Source of the DNA: Maribacter algarum (ex Lu et al. 2025) (nom. illeg.)
Lineage (GTDB): Bacteria > Bacteroidota > Bacteroidia > Flavobacteriales > Flavobacteriaceae
Assembly: GCA_947495915.1 (NCBI GenBank)
Contig: CANMAW010000006.1
Span: 62,001-126,000, forward strand
Length of the DNA stretch: 64,000 nt
Direction: 5' to 3'
Shown: positions 1 to 7,443 of the stretch, piece by piece
Position numbering within the stretch: position 1 is the first letter of the stretch
How the letters are laid out: the number at the start of each line of letters is the position of its first letter
The notes under the pieces: generated by a model
Seen by the model: only the letters and a program-made list of their open reading frames with translations
Told to the model about the DNA's origin: nothing
Databases searched by the model: none
Position numbers and translations under genes: made by a program

Positions 1-2
1 AT

Positions 3-179
3 AAAATCTTTGAAGGAATAGGTACCTATGCGATGACAATTCACGAAGGAAAATTTTATGCAACCGACGCTAAAGATTTTGCTAGTAATGGAAGTCTATC
101 TGTTTTTGATTTAAATTCTAAAGAAGAATTAAACACCGTAGCGGTGGGAATTATTCCTGGCGGAATATATTTTAACTAG
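3..179 (+). CDS. C-terminal end of a beta-propeller-like (YncE/DUF5074-type) protein, partial
   Basis: The open frame enters from the left edge and stops at TAG 177-179, so only the last 58 residues are visible. They contain a short repeat blade with the pattern 'FYATDAKDF..NGSLSVFDL' followed by 'GIIPGGIYFN' at the very end. This ending is typical of secreted Bacteroidota YncE-like or DUF5074 propeller proteins, which often sit with surface receptors. The name rests only on this tail. A strong hairpin follows directly and ends the transcript. Confidence 0.5.
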   Translation, partial: KIFEGIGTYAMTIHEGKFYATDAKDFASNGSLSVFDLNSKEELNTVAVGIIPGGIYFN

Positions 180-192
180 AAATATAAAATAA

Positions 193-221
193 AAGGCTCG
201 AGCGTAGCTCGAGCCTTTTTC
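193..221. terminator. Bidirectional rho-independent terminator
   Basis: A perfect 11-bp stem (AAGGCTCGAGC / GCTCGAGCCTT) with a GTA loop has an A tract on one side and a T tract on the other. It lies between the convergent propeller gene and the S41 peptidase gene and can serve both. Confidence 0.9.
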
Positions 222-238
222 TATATTAGATCATTTTC

Positions 239-1732
239 TTAATCTATTGCATCAGGTAACTTTGAAATGTACATGTTATCTTTTAATGGAGAATACATTT
301 TAGAGTTGGTAATTGGTTTTGCCGCCATTTTAACGGTAAAATCTTTCTTACCAGCACCTGTAATTTGTTCAATCGCTTTTGCTAATAGAGGTTCATTTTG
401 ATCACCTATTACACCTAAATTTTCTAGATCTTCTTCAAGTTCAAAATCGGGTGTTAAGCCTGTCGTATAGTCAGAAAATCCATCTGCATTTTCATTTCGA
501 CCAATTAGCGGTTGAATGGCCCAATTGTTACCTTTTCGAATTTTATTAACACGTTCAGGATTGTATACATATGGCCCGAAATTACTTTCTCTGTCATCGA
601 CCATAGTAACCGAAAACTCATTTTTTCCTCTAGTAGTTTCTCCAATTTGAACCACATCCATGTAGGGTTCTAGACCATTAATAACTAATTCACTGGCAGA
701 AGCAGAAGCCACGGTGGTAAGAATATAAACTTGTGATAAGTTTAAGGTATTTATAGCTGTTCCTGCGGTGGTCTTGTCAGCAAAGAACCTTCTAGTTTCT
801 GTATTGTTCTCATTTAAAATGGTCTGATATTTCGCATTGTATCGCGCATTTAAGAATACATCATTGGTATTCGTACCATATATCATACTTGATAAATAAA
901 TAGAAGTTCGTACAGACCCACCTGGGTTGTACCTTAAATCTAAAACCAAATCAGTAACTTCGTTCGATCTGAAACGTGCAAAGGCATCGTTGAGCTGCTC
1001 ATCATATTCATTGGTAAAACCGTTATACATTAAGTACCCGATTTTTTTATCTCCAATTTCAAAAACCTTGTCTAGAAAAACAGGGTTTTCGGCAAAACCA
1101 TCTTCTTTAGTCAAAACTACTTCAACACCATTTTCAGTAACAGTACCATCTTGAAGATCAGCCATATTTAACGTATAGGTGTTAGAGTCACCGAACAAAA
1201 GATCTCTGAAATTATTTATGTTTAAAGATTGACCGTTAACTCCTGAAAAAATATCACCTCGACTAATATTTTTGGTTGAAGCATCAGAATTCGGAACAAT
1301 ATATTGCACATATCCGAAAACATCATCACTATCTTGAAACCGAATTAATCCAAACTCTAATCCGTTGCTTCGCGATATTCCTGCTAATTGATTGGTGAGT
1401 TCTGTGTAATTGTCAGAATAAAAACTAAAACGATCATCAGAAAACCGTAATTGGTTGTCAAAAAATTGTTCAGGATTTTCTTCTGATAATAAAAACTCCG
1501 TATAATCGGCTGAACCATCCGTTGTATTCGGAAACTTATCATCGGCTAAATTTGGAACTTCATCTTGCCAGAAATACCAAAAATTCATGGCCTTCCACAT
1601 AAAATCTTGAACCTCAACCCCAGCATCTGGATTTGGTGCAACCGTATCAGGAGCAACTATGCCATCATCACTTTTATTACATGACAGTATTAGTAGCAAT
1701 ACCATCATGTAGCTATATTTCAGTTTCTTCAT
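239..1732 (-). CDS. S41-family (C-terminal processing type) peptidase, lipoprotein
   Basis: 497 residues. The N-terminus is a lipoprotein signal with the lipobox LSC at Cys18, so the mature protein is probably anchored to a membrane and faces the periplasm or outside. A PDZ-like segment lies near residues 150-200 (SRGDIFSGVNG). The S41 catalytic core follows: 'LDLRYNPGG' near 263-272, the nucleophile Ser345 in SASASE, and Lys370 in TTRGK. The 25-residue Ser-Lys spacing matches the Ser/Lys dyad of tail-specific proteases. It probably cleaves exposed C-termini or misfolded proteins; the substrate is unknown. The next gene upstream on the same strand (1794-3341) is a paralogue. Confidence 0.88.
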   Translation of the reverse strand: MKKLKYSYMMVLLLILSCNKSDDGIVAPDTVAPNPDAGVEVQDFMWKAMNFWYFWQDEVPNLADDKFPNTTDGSADYTEFLLSEENPEQFFDNQLRFSDDRFSFYSDNYTELTNQLAGISRSNGLEFGLIRFQDSDDVFGYVQYIVPNSDASTKNISRGDIFSGVNGQSLNINNFRDLLFGDSNTYTLNMADLQDGTVTENGVEVVLTKEDGFAENPVFLDKVFEIGDKKIGYLMYNGFTNEYDEQLNDAFARFRSNEVTDLVLDLRYNPGGSVRTSIYLSSMIYGTNTNDVFLNARYNAKYQTILNENNTETRRFFADKTTAGTAINTLNLSQVYILTTVASASASELVINGLEPYMDVVQIGETTRGKNEFSVTMVDDRESNFGPYVYNPERVNKIRKGNNWAIQPLIGRNENADGFSDYTTGLTPDFELEEDLENLGVIGDQNEPLLAKAIEQITGAGKKDFTVKMAAKPITNSKMYSPLKDNMYISKLPDAID

Positions 1733-1793
1733 TGTTTATACTTCAGAAAATCAGTTACGTAACCTATAATATATGTTGAACGTTAGATTCTTC

Positions 1794-3341
1794 TTATTTA
1801 TTTGAAGTTTTATTGGCTTTAACTAATCCGTCCATCAGCATCATGTTATTGGTTGCTTTCATAACAGCAGAACTAGAAACTAAATCTATAGGATAAATTG
1901 GTTGCTTCAGGCTCGATTTTGAGCTAGCACCAGTGATCACATCTAAAGCCAATGCTAATAATGGATCTGAAGGTTCACCAAGGTCACCTAAATTGGCTAT
2001 GTCTTCTCTAAGTTCATTATCAGGAATTAAACCAGAGGTATAATCAGAAAATCCATCCGCATTTTCATTTCTTCCCAATAACGGTTGAATTGCCCATTGG
2101 TTATCAGGATTAATATTTGATTCTCGAGCTTCATCATAGAAAAAACTATTTTCTCTATCATCAACAAACGTAATTGAGAATTCATTTTTACCAACAGTAG
2201 TAGTACCAATTTGCACTACATCAACATATGGTTCTAAACCATTAATTACTAATTCACTAGCTGATGCCGTAGAACTTGATGTAATAACGTGAACTTTGGT
2301 AAGGTTTAATGAATTAATAGGCGACCCATCAATAGTAGTAGCAACAAAGTTACTTTCACCATCACCTGGGTCGAATGTTGACTGAATCTTATCGTTATAT
2401 CTTGCTTTTAAGAAAAGTTCTTCAGTTTTGGTACCATAAATCGAACTTGCAATTTGAATAGCAGAAGAAACACGGCCACCTCCATTATATCTAAAATCTA
2501 AAATAACCTCGTCTACGTTAGCAGCTTTAAACTCACCAAAAGCATCATTTAACTGCTCATCGAATGAAGCCACAAAAGAATTATATAGCAGGTAACCAAT
2601 TTTGATTCCACCTTCTTCAATAACTTTTTTAATCAAAATTGGATTTTCACTGAAACCTTCCTCTTTAGTCAATGACAATTCTCTACCATTTGCTGAAATA
2701 GTATTGTTTTCAAGCGTTGCAAAATTTAAAGTATAAGTATCCAAATCACCAAATAGTAATTCTATATAATTATCAAGAGTTAAATCAGTGCCATTAACAC
2801 CTATAAAAATATCGCCGCGTTTGATGTCTTTACCATCGGCATCAGAACCAGGCACAATATATCTAACAAATCCAAAAACATCTCTTTCATTACCGTATCG
2901 GCCTAAACCAAATTCAACACCATCACTTTTTGATACACCTTGAAACCTTTGAACCAAGTCTTTATAATTATCGCTTAAAAAGCTAAAACGGTCAATAGCA
3001 GCTTCCTCTCCAACAATATTTTCATGCATGTAGCAGATTTTGTAGAAAAAATCAGCAGGATCTGCTTCAGAAGCTAAAAACTCAGCATACTCATCTTCAA
3101 CATCATCTTTGGTATCCGCTAAATCGGCTACATCAGCTTGCCAAAAATAAAAGGCATTCATTGCTTCCCACATAAAATCTTGAACAGGGTAGTCAGCTAC
3201 CAATTTTACGTCGTCACCATCACCGTCACCATCGCCATCATCATCACGGTCTGTTATTTCTGGTACAACTGGGTCATCACTTGAACAACTTGTAAACACA
3301 ACCAAACCCACAGCGAGGAACAACAAAAGGAACTTTTTCAT
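1794..3341 (-). CDS. S41-family peptidase, lipoprotein, paralogue of the adjacent gene
   Basis: 515 residues with lipobox TSC at Cys19. A short Asp/Gly linker (alternating DG, residues 31-44) follows before the folded part; such acidic stretches after the lipid cysteine are common in exported Bacteroidota lipoproteins. A PDZ-like segment (KRGDIFIGVNG) lies near 174-184. The predicted catalytic dyad is Ser360 (STASASE) and Lys385 (TTVGK), again 25 apart. Long identical blocks (ELVINGLEPY, GRNENADGFSDYT) show a tandem duplication with the 239-1732 gene. There are 61 bases between the two genes and no hairpin, so co-transcription is likely. Confidence 0.88.
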   Translation of the reverse strand: MKKFLLLFLAVGLVVFTSCSSDDPVVPEITDRDDDGDGDGDGDDVKLVADYPVQDFMWEAMNAFYFWQADVADLADTKDDVEDEYAEFLASEADPADFFYKICYMHENIVGEEAAIDRFSFLSDNYKDLVQRFQGVSKSDGVEFGLGRYGNERDVFGFVRYIVPGSDADGKDIKRGDIFIGVNGTDLTLDNYIELLFGDLDTYTLNFATLENNTISANGRELSLTKEEGFSENPILIKKVIEEGGIKIGYLLYNSFVASFDEQLNDAFGEFKAANVDEVILDFRYNGGGRVSSAIQIASSIYGTKTEELFLKARYNDKIQSTFDPGDGESNFVATTIDGSPINSLNLTKVHVITSSSTASASELVINGLEPYVDVVQIGTTTVGKNEFSITFVDDRENSFFYDEARESNINPDNQWAIQPLLGRNENADGFSDYTSGLIPDNELREDIANLGDLGEPSDPLLALALDVITGASSKSSLKQPIYPIDLVSSSAVMKATNNMMLMDGLVKANKTSNK

Positions 3342-3362
3342 ATAAATAATTTTTAAGGTAAT

Positions 3363-3378
3363 TTCCTCAAATGAGGAA
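3363..3378. promoter_or_regulatory. Palindrome upstream of the S41 gene pair
   Basis: TTCCTCA-AA-TGAGGAA forms a 7-bp dyad about 22 bases upstream of the minus-strand S41 start. It is followed by two GAATTC-containing copies (3376-3396). It could be an operator. The remaining intergenic sequence up to 3584 is AT-rich, with no gene visible. Confidence 0.35.
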
Positions 3379-3584
3379 TTCTAAATTAAGGAATTCTTTT
3401 TTTGATTGAAACTTGATAAATATATACAAGAGTCAATAACTATAATCAGTAACAACTAAATTCTCAAAAACCCTACCAGCTTTGAATTTCGTATCAGTGA
3501 ACTGGAAATTCTTTTAAGATCAGATGTTTTTAAACAAAATATAAGTACCTAAAATAGGCACATTAAAACAAAAATAAAATTATT

Positions 3585-3610
3585 TGTAACAAAAATCGTT
3601 ATACTTCGTC
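3585..3610 (+). promoter_or_regulatory. ECF-type promoter of the sigma factor operon
   Basis: TGTAAC at 3585-3590 and CGTC at 3607-3610 are separated by exactly 16 bp. A -35 containing 'AAC' and a -10 of CGTC at this spacing is the usual promoter shape for ECF sigma factors, and it differs from the TAnnTTTG promoters elsewhere in the window. It lies just upstream of an ECF sigma gene, so autoregulation is the natural reading. This is inferred from pattern only. Confidence 0.6.
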
Positions 3611-3661
3611 TTCCTTTTATAAACGGCTTAGAACAGCTTGCAGAACAACAACCAACAACTA

Positions 3662-4171
3662 ATGCAACAGTCAGAATTTTTAAATGTGGTTATGCCTTTT
3701 AAGGATAAACTCTTTAGGCTAGCAAAACGATTGCTAGTTTCTACAGAGGAAGCTGAAGATGCCACCCAAGAAATTCTTTTGAAATTATGGTCAAAGAAAA
3801 AGGCGATGGAGAATTACAATAATGTAGAGGCATTTGCCATGACTATGACTAAGAATTTTTGCTTAGATCGATTGAAATCGAAACAAGCTGGCAATTTGAA
3901 ATTGGTTCATAGTAATTATGAAGAAAAAGGAAGCCAGCTACAAACGCAAATCGAAGCGAAAGATAGTGTTAATTGGGTTGAACGAATTATGGAGGAGTTA
4001 CCTGAGCAGCAAAAAATGGTATTACAACTTCGAGACGTAGAAGAATATGATCTTAGTGAGATAGCAAAAATGCTTGATATGCAGCCAACAGCGGTGAGAG
4101 TAGCTTTATCACGAGCAAGAAAAACAGTAAGAGAAAAATTAGTTCAAAAACATAATTATGGAATTGGATAA
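3662..4171 (+). CDS. ECF-type RNA polymerase sigma factor
   Basis: About 169 residues. Region 2 (FRLAKRLLVSTEEAEDATQE and 'KLWSKK') and region 4 ('LPEQQKMVLQLRDVEEYDLSEIA' with the following helix-turn-helix and 'RVALSRARK') are both complete, and there is no region 3, as in ECF factors. I chose ATG at 3662 because the conserved region begins a few residues later. An in-frame TTG at 3638 would add eight Asn/Gln-rich residues and cannot be excluded. The gene overlaps the next by 14 bases, as sigma/anti-sigma pairs often do. It probably directs transcription of its own operon from the ECF-like promoter at 3585-3610. Confidence 0.9.
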   Translation: MQQSEFLNVVMPFKDKLFRLAKRLLVSTEEAEDATQEILLKLWSKKKAMENYNNVEAFAMTMTKNFCLDRLKSKQAGNLKLVHSNYEEKGSQLQTQIEAKDSVNWVERIMEELPEQQKMVLQLRDVEEYDLSEIAKMLDMQPTAVRVALSRARKTVREKLVQKHNYGIG

Positions 4172-4610
4172 AATTGAAAAATTAGTAGAAAAATATCTAG
4201 AGGCCGAAACCACGGTAGCAGAAGAAAAGGCTTTAAAGACCTATTTTTCCGAGGAAAAAGTAGCACCACATTTAGAAGAGTATGCCCCCATGTTTCAATA
4301 TTTTTCGATTGCTAAAGAAGAGCAATTTACGCAGCAACTAAAACTTGATACATTGGCAAGTGTTACCTCTAAAAAGAAGTTTAATTATAAGTGGTTGTCT
4401 GTTGCCGCAGCTGGGTTGTTATTGTTTGGTATCTATTTTGGTAATGTTTATAGAGAAAATCAAATAGAACAAGAAAAAGCAAGAATCGCTTATCAAGATA
4501 CAAAAAGAGCTTTAGATCTTTTAGCTGAAAACTTTAGCAAGGGTACTGAGAAAGTAGCATATCTCAATCAGTTTGAAGAAACAAAGCAAAAAATTTATAA
4601 TAAACAGTAG
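4158..4610 (+). CDS. Putative anti-sigma factor, single-pass membrane protein
   Basis: 150 residues with no family I can name firmly. The first ~78 residues are charged and helical (MELDKIEKLVEKYLEAET...), then one membrane segment near 79-97 (WLSVAAAGLLLFGIYFG), then a ~50-residue charged helical tail. This layout, the size and the 14-base overlap with the sigma gene fit an anti-sigma factor holding the sigma at the inner membrane. The tail would face the periplasm and could sense a signal. There is no zinc-binding HxxxCxxC motif, so it would not be a ZAS-type anti-sigma. Confidence 0.65.
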   Translation: MELDKIEKLVEKYLEAETTVAEEKALKTYFSEEKVAPHLEEYAPMFQYFSIAKEEQFTQQLKLDTLASVTSKKKFNYKWLSVAAAGLLLFGIYFGNVYRENQIEQEKARIAYQDTKRALDLLAENFSKGTEKVAYLNQFEETKQKIYNKQ

Positions 4611-4632
4611 TTAATATTTAATATATAAAATC

Positions 4633-5172
4633 ATGAAAAAGTTCCTAATAATAACTGTAATGGCACTATTGCCTTTCACCGGATTCTCACAGTCCATCTT
4701 TGATAAATACGAAGATTTAGATGAAGTGAGTGCCGTAGTGGTGAGCAAAGCAATGTTTGATCTTTTAGTTCGTATGGATGTTGATGTAGATGACCCAGAA
4801 GCTCAAGAATATATGGACATGGCTCAAAATTTAACCGGTTTAAAAGTATTTAGTACTGAAGATGCTAAAGTATCCGCAGATATGAAAGCTACAGTTTCAA
4901 AATATTTGAAATCGTCTTCAATGGAAGAGTTAATGCGCGTAAAAGATAAAGATGCTAATGTCAAGTTTTATATCCGTAATGGTAAAGACAAAGATCATGT
5001 AAGTGAATTGCTAATGTTCATTACAGGTATGAAAAATGTAGATATCGATGTAAATGGTAGAAAAATCGAAACCGTTTTACTATCATTAACTGGTGATATT
5101 GACCTTAATAAAATAGGGGCACTTACCAAGAAAATGAATCTGCCTGAGCAGTTGAATAATGCAGGCAATTAA
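4633..5172 (+). CDS. DUF4252 domain protein, exported (copy 1)
   Basis: 179 residues with a Sec signal peptide ending near GFSQ (residue ~20). The rest matches the DUF4252 pattern: a block 'KYLKSSSMEELMRVKDKD', then 'VKFYI.NGKDKDHVSELLMF', then 'TGDIDLNKIG..TKKMNLP' near the end. Function is unknown in the family. It is the first of three DUF4252 genes behind the ECF sigma pair. A small hairpin (CTTTG..CAAAG) sits just after its stop. Confidence 0.82.
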   Translation: MKKFLIITVMALLPFTGFSQSIFDKYEDLDEVSAVVVSKAMFDLLVRMDVDVDDPEAQEYMDMAQNLTGLKVFSTEDAKVSADMKATVSKYLKSSSMEELMRVKDKDANVKFYIRNGKDKDHVSELLMFITGMKNVDIDVNGRKIETVLLSLTGDIDLNKIGALTKKMNLPEQLNNAGN

Positions 5173-5232
5173 TAGGTCTTTGTTGCCAAAGAAATCAATT
5201 AAAATTTCATCAATCAAATTATTAATAATCAC

Positions 5233-5264
5233 ACCCAATAACTAATCATTTTAATGGATTGGGT
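5233..5264 (+). repeat. Intercistronic inverted repeat between DUF4252 copies 1 and 2
   Basis: ACCCAAT (5233-5239) pairs with ATTGGGT (5258-5264) across an 18-base spacer, ending 15 bases before the next start codon. It may form an mRNA hairpin that tunes processing or stability within the operon. It has no T tract and is not a terminator. Confidence 0.35.
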
Positions 5265-5279
5265 TCAAAACAAACAGTC

Positions 5280-5825
5280 ATGAGAAAACTTAGTTTAGTA
5301 GTAGTAATTGCCCTTTTACCAGTATTCGGATTTTCACAATCAATTTTTGATAAATATGAAAAAATGGATAATGTTGGCACCGTCGTAGTTAATAAAGGAA
5401 TGATTGATTTAGTTTCTAAAATAGGAAGCTTAACCGACGATCAAGAAGCTAGAGAATTTGCTGAAGTTGCTAAAGGCATTAACGGTATAAAAGTGTTTAT
5501 TACAGAAGACAAAGATATAGCTTCAAATATGTCTTCAACCGTAAAGAAATATTTGAAATCTTCGTCTATGGAAGAACTGATGAGGGTAAAGGATAAAGAT
5601 GTAAATGTAAAGTTTTACATTAAAAATGGTAAAGACAAAGACCATGTGCGTGAGCTTTTAATGTTTGTATCTGGCATGAAAGATGTAGATATTGATGGTC
5701 GTAAATTTGAAACCATTTTAGTGTCAATGACTGGAGATATTGATTTAAACCAAATAGGAGCAATTACAAATAAAATGAATTTGCCAAAAGAATTGAAGAA
5801 TGCAGACTCTTCTGGAAATCATTAA
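5280..5825 (+). CDS. DUF4252 domain protein, exported (copy 2)
   Basis: 181 residues from the ATG at 5280, which begins a clear signal peptide (MRKLSLVVVIALLPVFGFSQ). An in-frame TTG at 5259 would only put a polar extension before it. The mature part closely repeats copy 1: SIFDKYE at the start, the block 'KYLKSSSMEELMRVKDKD' identical, then 'MTGDIDLNQIGAITNKMNLP'. The two copies arose by a fairly recent tandem duplication. It is probably periplasmic or surface-associated; its activity is unknown. Confidence 0.82.
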   Translation: MRKLSLVVVIALLPVFGFSQSIFDKYEKMDNVGTVVVNKGMIDLVSKIGSLTDDQEAREFAEVAKGINGIKVFITEDKDIASNMSSTVKKYLKSSSMEELMRVKDKDVNVKFYIKNGKDKDHVRELLMFVSGMKDVDIDGRKFETILVSMTGDIDLNQIGAITNKMNLPKELKNADSSGNH

Positions 5826-5859
5826 GCGAAATTGTTTTAATCTTTTTAATTAACCAATA

Positions 5860-6399
5860 ATGAAAAAATTGTATCACGTTATTATGCTGCTTTTGGTATT
5901 CTTGGCAACAGCCTGTTCGTCAACACAAAGTTTACAAGAGTATTATGTAGACAGCGCGGAGAATCCTAACTTTCTTTCTTTTGATGTACCTACTAGTATT
6001 CTTAAGTTAGATAAAGTAGAATTAACTGAAAAACAAAAGGAGGCTTTAGAGTCGCTTCGGAAATTAAATGTATTAGCCTTCAAGAAAACTTCAGAAAATG
6101 TTATTTCTTATCAAGAGGAGAAAACCAAGGTAAAAGCAATATTGAAGAATAAAGATTTTAGTGAACTAATGCGTGTTAATACACCCTATGGTAAAGCTAC
6201 TATAAAATATTTAGGAGATGCTGATGCCATTGATGAGGTTGTTGTATTTGGTGATGATAAGGAAAAAGGTTTTTTGTTAGTACGGGTATTAGGTAAAGAC
6301 ATGAACCCTGCTAATATGATGCAGTTAATACAAGCGATACAAAAATCAGATTATAAAGGAGAAGGTTTTGGACAATTAGAAAATTTATTTAATAGATAA
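5860..6399 (+). CDS. DUF4252 family lipoprotein (copy 3)
   Basis: 179 residues. The signal ends in a lipobox TAC at Cys19, so unlike the two preceding copies this one is lipidated. Similarity to them is weaker but visible in the middle ('FSELMRVNTPYGKATIKYLGDAD' versus 'MEELMRVKDKD..VKFYI') and in the C-terminal 'LVRVLGKDMNPANMMQLIQAIQ'. A membrane-anchored copy beside two soluble ones suggests a complex; that is inference. It is the last gene of the ECF operon and is followed by a strong terminator. Confidence 0.75.
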   Translation: MKKLYHVIMLLLVFLATACSSTQSLQEYYVDSAENPNFLSFDVPTSILKLDKVELTEKQKEALESLRKLNVLAFKKTSENVISYQEEKTKVKAILKNKDFSELMRVNTPYGKATIKYLGDADAIDEVVVFGDDKEKGFLLVRVLGKDMNPANMMQLIQAIQKSDYKGEGFGQLENLFNR

Positions 6400-6418
6400 T
6401 ATCATTAAAACTTCAGTT

Positions 6419-6454
6419 AAACCCGTTTTAGAAACTTCTAAAACGGGTTTTTTG
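6419..6454 (+). terminator. Terminator of the ECF/DUF4252 operon
   Basis: A perfect 14-bp stem (AAACCCGTTTTAGA / TCTAAAACGGGTTT) has a 4-base loop and is followed by a T run. It is one of the strongest hairpins in the window and closes the operon cleanly. Confidence 0.92.
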
Positions 6455-6562
6455 TTATTAAAACAATAATTAGATTGTTAAAAAGTAAAAAAAATGTGAC
6501 CTTCTAATTATTTTGGTGTCTTAAACTTTAAATAATAACCCTTAAAAACACTATTACAAATT

Positions 6563-7378
6563 ATGGAAGATGCACAAGTCTGGTTAAACAAAGGAATAGA
6601 CTTTATTGTTGAATTTGGCCCCAAAATATTGGGCGCTATTCTGCTTTATATTATTGGTTCTTTTATTATTAAAAAACTCGTTGGAGTGCTGAGAAAGGTC
6701 ATGTTAAAAAAGGATTATGACGAAGCATTGCAAAAGTTTTTACTGAATTTAGTTACATGGGCACTCAAAGTTTTTCTAATTATTACTGTTATAGGAATTT
6801 TAGGTGTGCCAACAGCGAGTTTTGCTGCTGTAATCGCGGCTGCTGGTTTAGCGATTGGCTTGGCACTTCAAGGTTCTTTGGCAAATTTCGCAGGTGGAGT
6901 TCTTCTTATTATTTTTAAACCATTTAAAATTGGTGATCTAGTAGAAGCACAAGGTGTAACAGGTGTTGTTAAAGAAATCGAAATTTTTACAACAAAATTG
7001 ACAACTCCTGATAATAAATTAGCAATTATTCCTAATGGCGCTATGGGTAACGGAAATATCGTAAACTATACTGCAGAAGGTAAGATTCGTGTTGACACTA
7101 TGGTTGGTATTGGTTATGGTGAAGATATCAAAAAAGCCAAAGATGTATTATTAGAGGTACTTACTTCGAACCCTAAGGTTTTAAAAGATCCAGCTCCTTC
7201 AGTAAATGTAGCTAATTTGGGTGATAGCTCTGTTGATTTGGCAGTGAGACCTTTTTGTAAGCCTGAAGATTATTGGGATGTCTTCTTTGCAACTGTTGAA
7301 GGAAGCAAATTAGCATTAGATAACGCTAATATTGAAATTCCTTACCCACATTCTGTTGAAATACATAAAGAAGCATAG
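6563..7378 (+). CDS. MscS-family small-conductance mechanosensitive channel
   Basis: 271 residues, close to the size of E. coli MscS. Three membrane helices are visible: near 15-38, 60-82, and the pore helix near 88-118 with the Ala/Gly packing pattern (AAVIAAAGLAIGLALQGSLA). The beta domain follows (FKIGDLVEAQGVTGVVKEI, then 'IPNGAMGNGNIVNYT'). It opens under hypo-osmotic membrane tension and releases solutes. It is a single gene between two terminators. Confidence 0.92.
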   Translation: MEDAQVWLNKGIDFIVEFGPKILGAILLYIIGSFIIKKLVGVLRKVMLKKDYDEALQKFLLNLVTWALKVFLIITVIGILGVPTASFAAVIAAAGLAIGLALQGSLANFAGGVLLIIFKPFKIGDLVEAQGVTGVVKEIEIFTTKLTTPDNKLAIIPNGAMGNGNIVNYTAEGKIRVDTMVGIGYGEDIKKAKDVLLEVLTSNPKVLKDPAPSVNVANLGDSSVDLAVRPFCKPEDYWDVFFATVEGSKLALDNANIEIPYPHSVEIHKEA

Positions 7379-7401
7379 AAAATATATTTGCTTAAAATGA
7401 A

Positions 7402-7430
7402 AAAGACCGCTATACAGCGGTCTTTTTTTT
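7402..7430. terminator. Terminator between mscS and purB
   Basis: Stem AAAGACCGCT / AGCGGTCTTT with a 4-base loop. There is a long T run on the plus side and a T-rich stretch on the minus side, so it can serve both convergent genes. Confidence 0.9.
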
Positions 7431-7443
7431 ATCTAATATTCGT

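Noticed and set aside
3224-3246. GAT/CAC trinucleotide-like repeat in the second S41 gene
   Set aside because: It encodes the Asp/Gly linker after the lipid Cys, a known exported-lipoprotein feature, not a CRISPR or mobile repeat.
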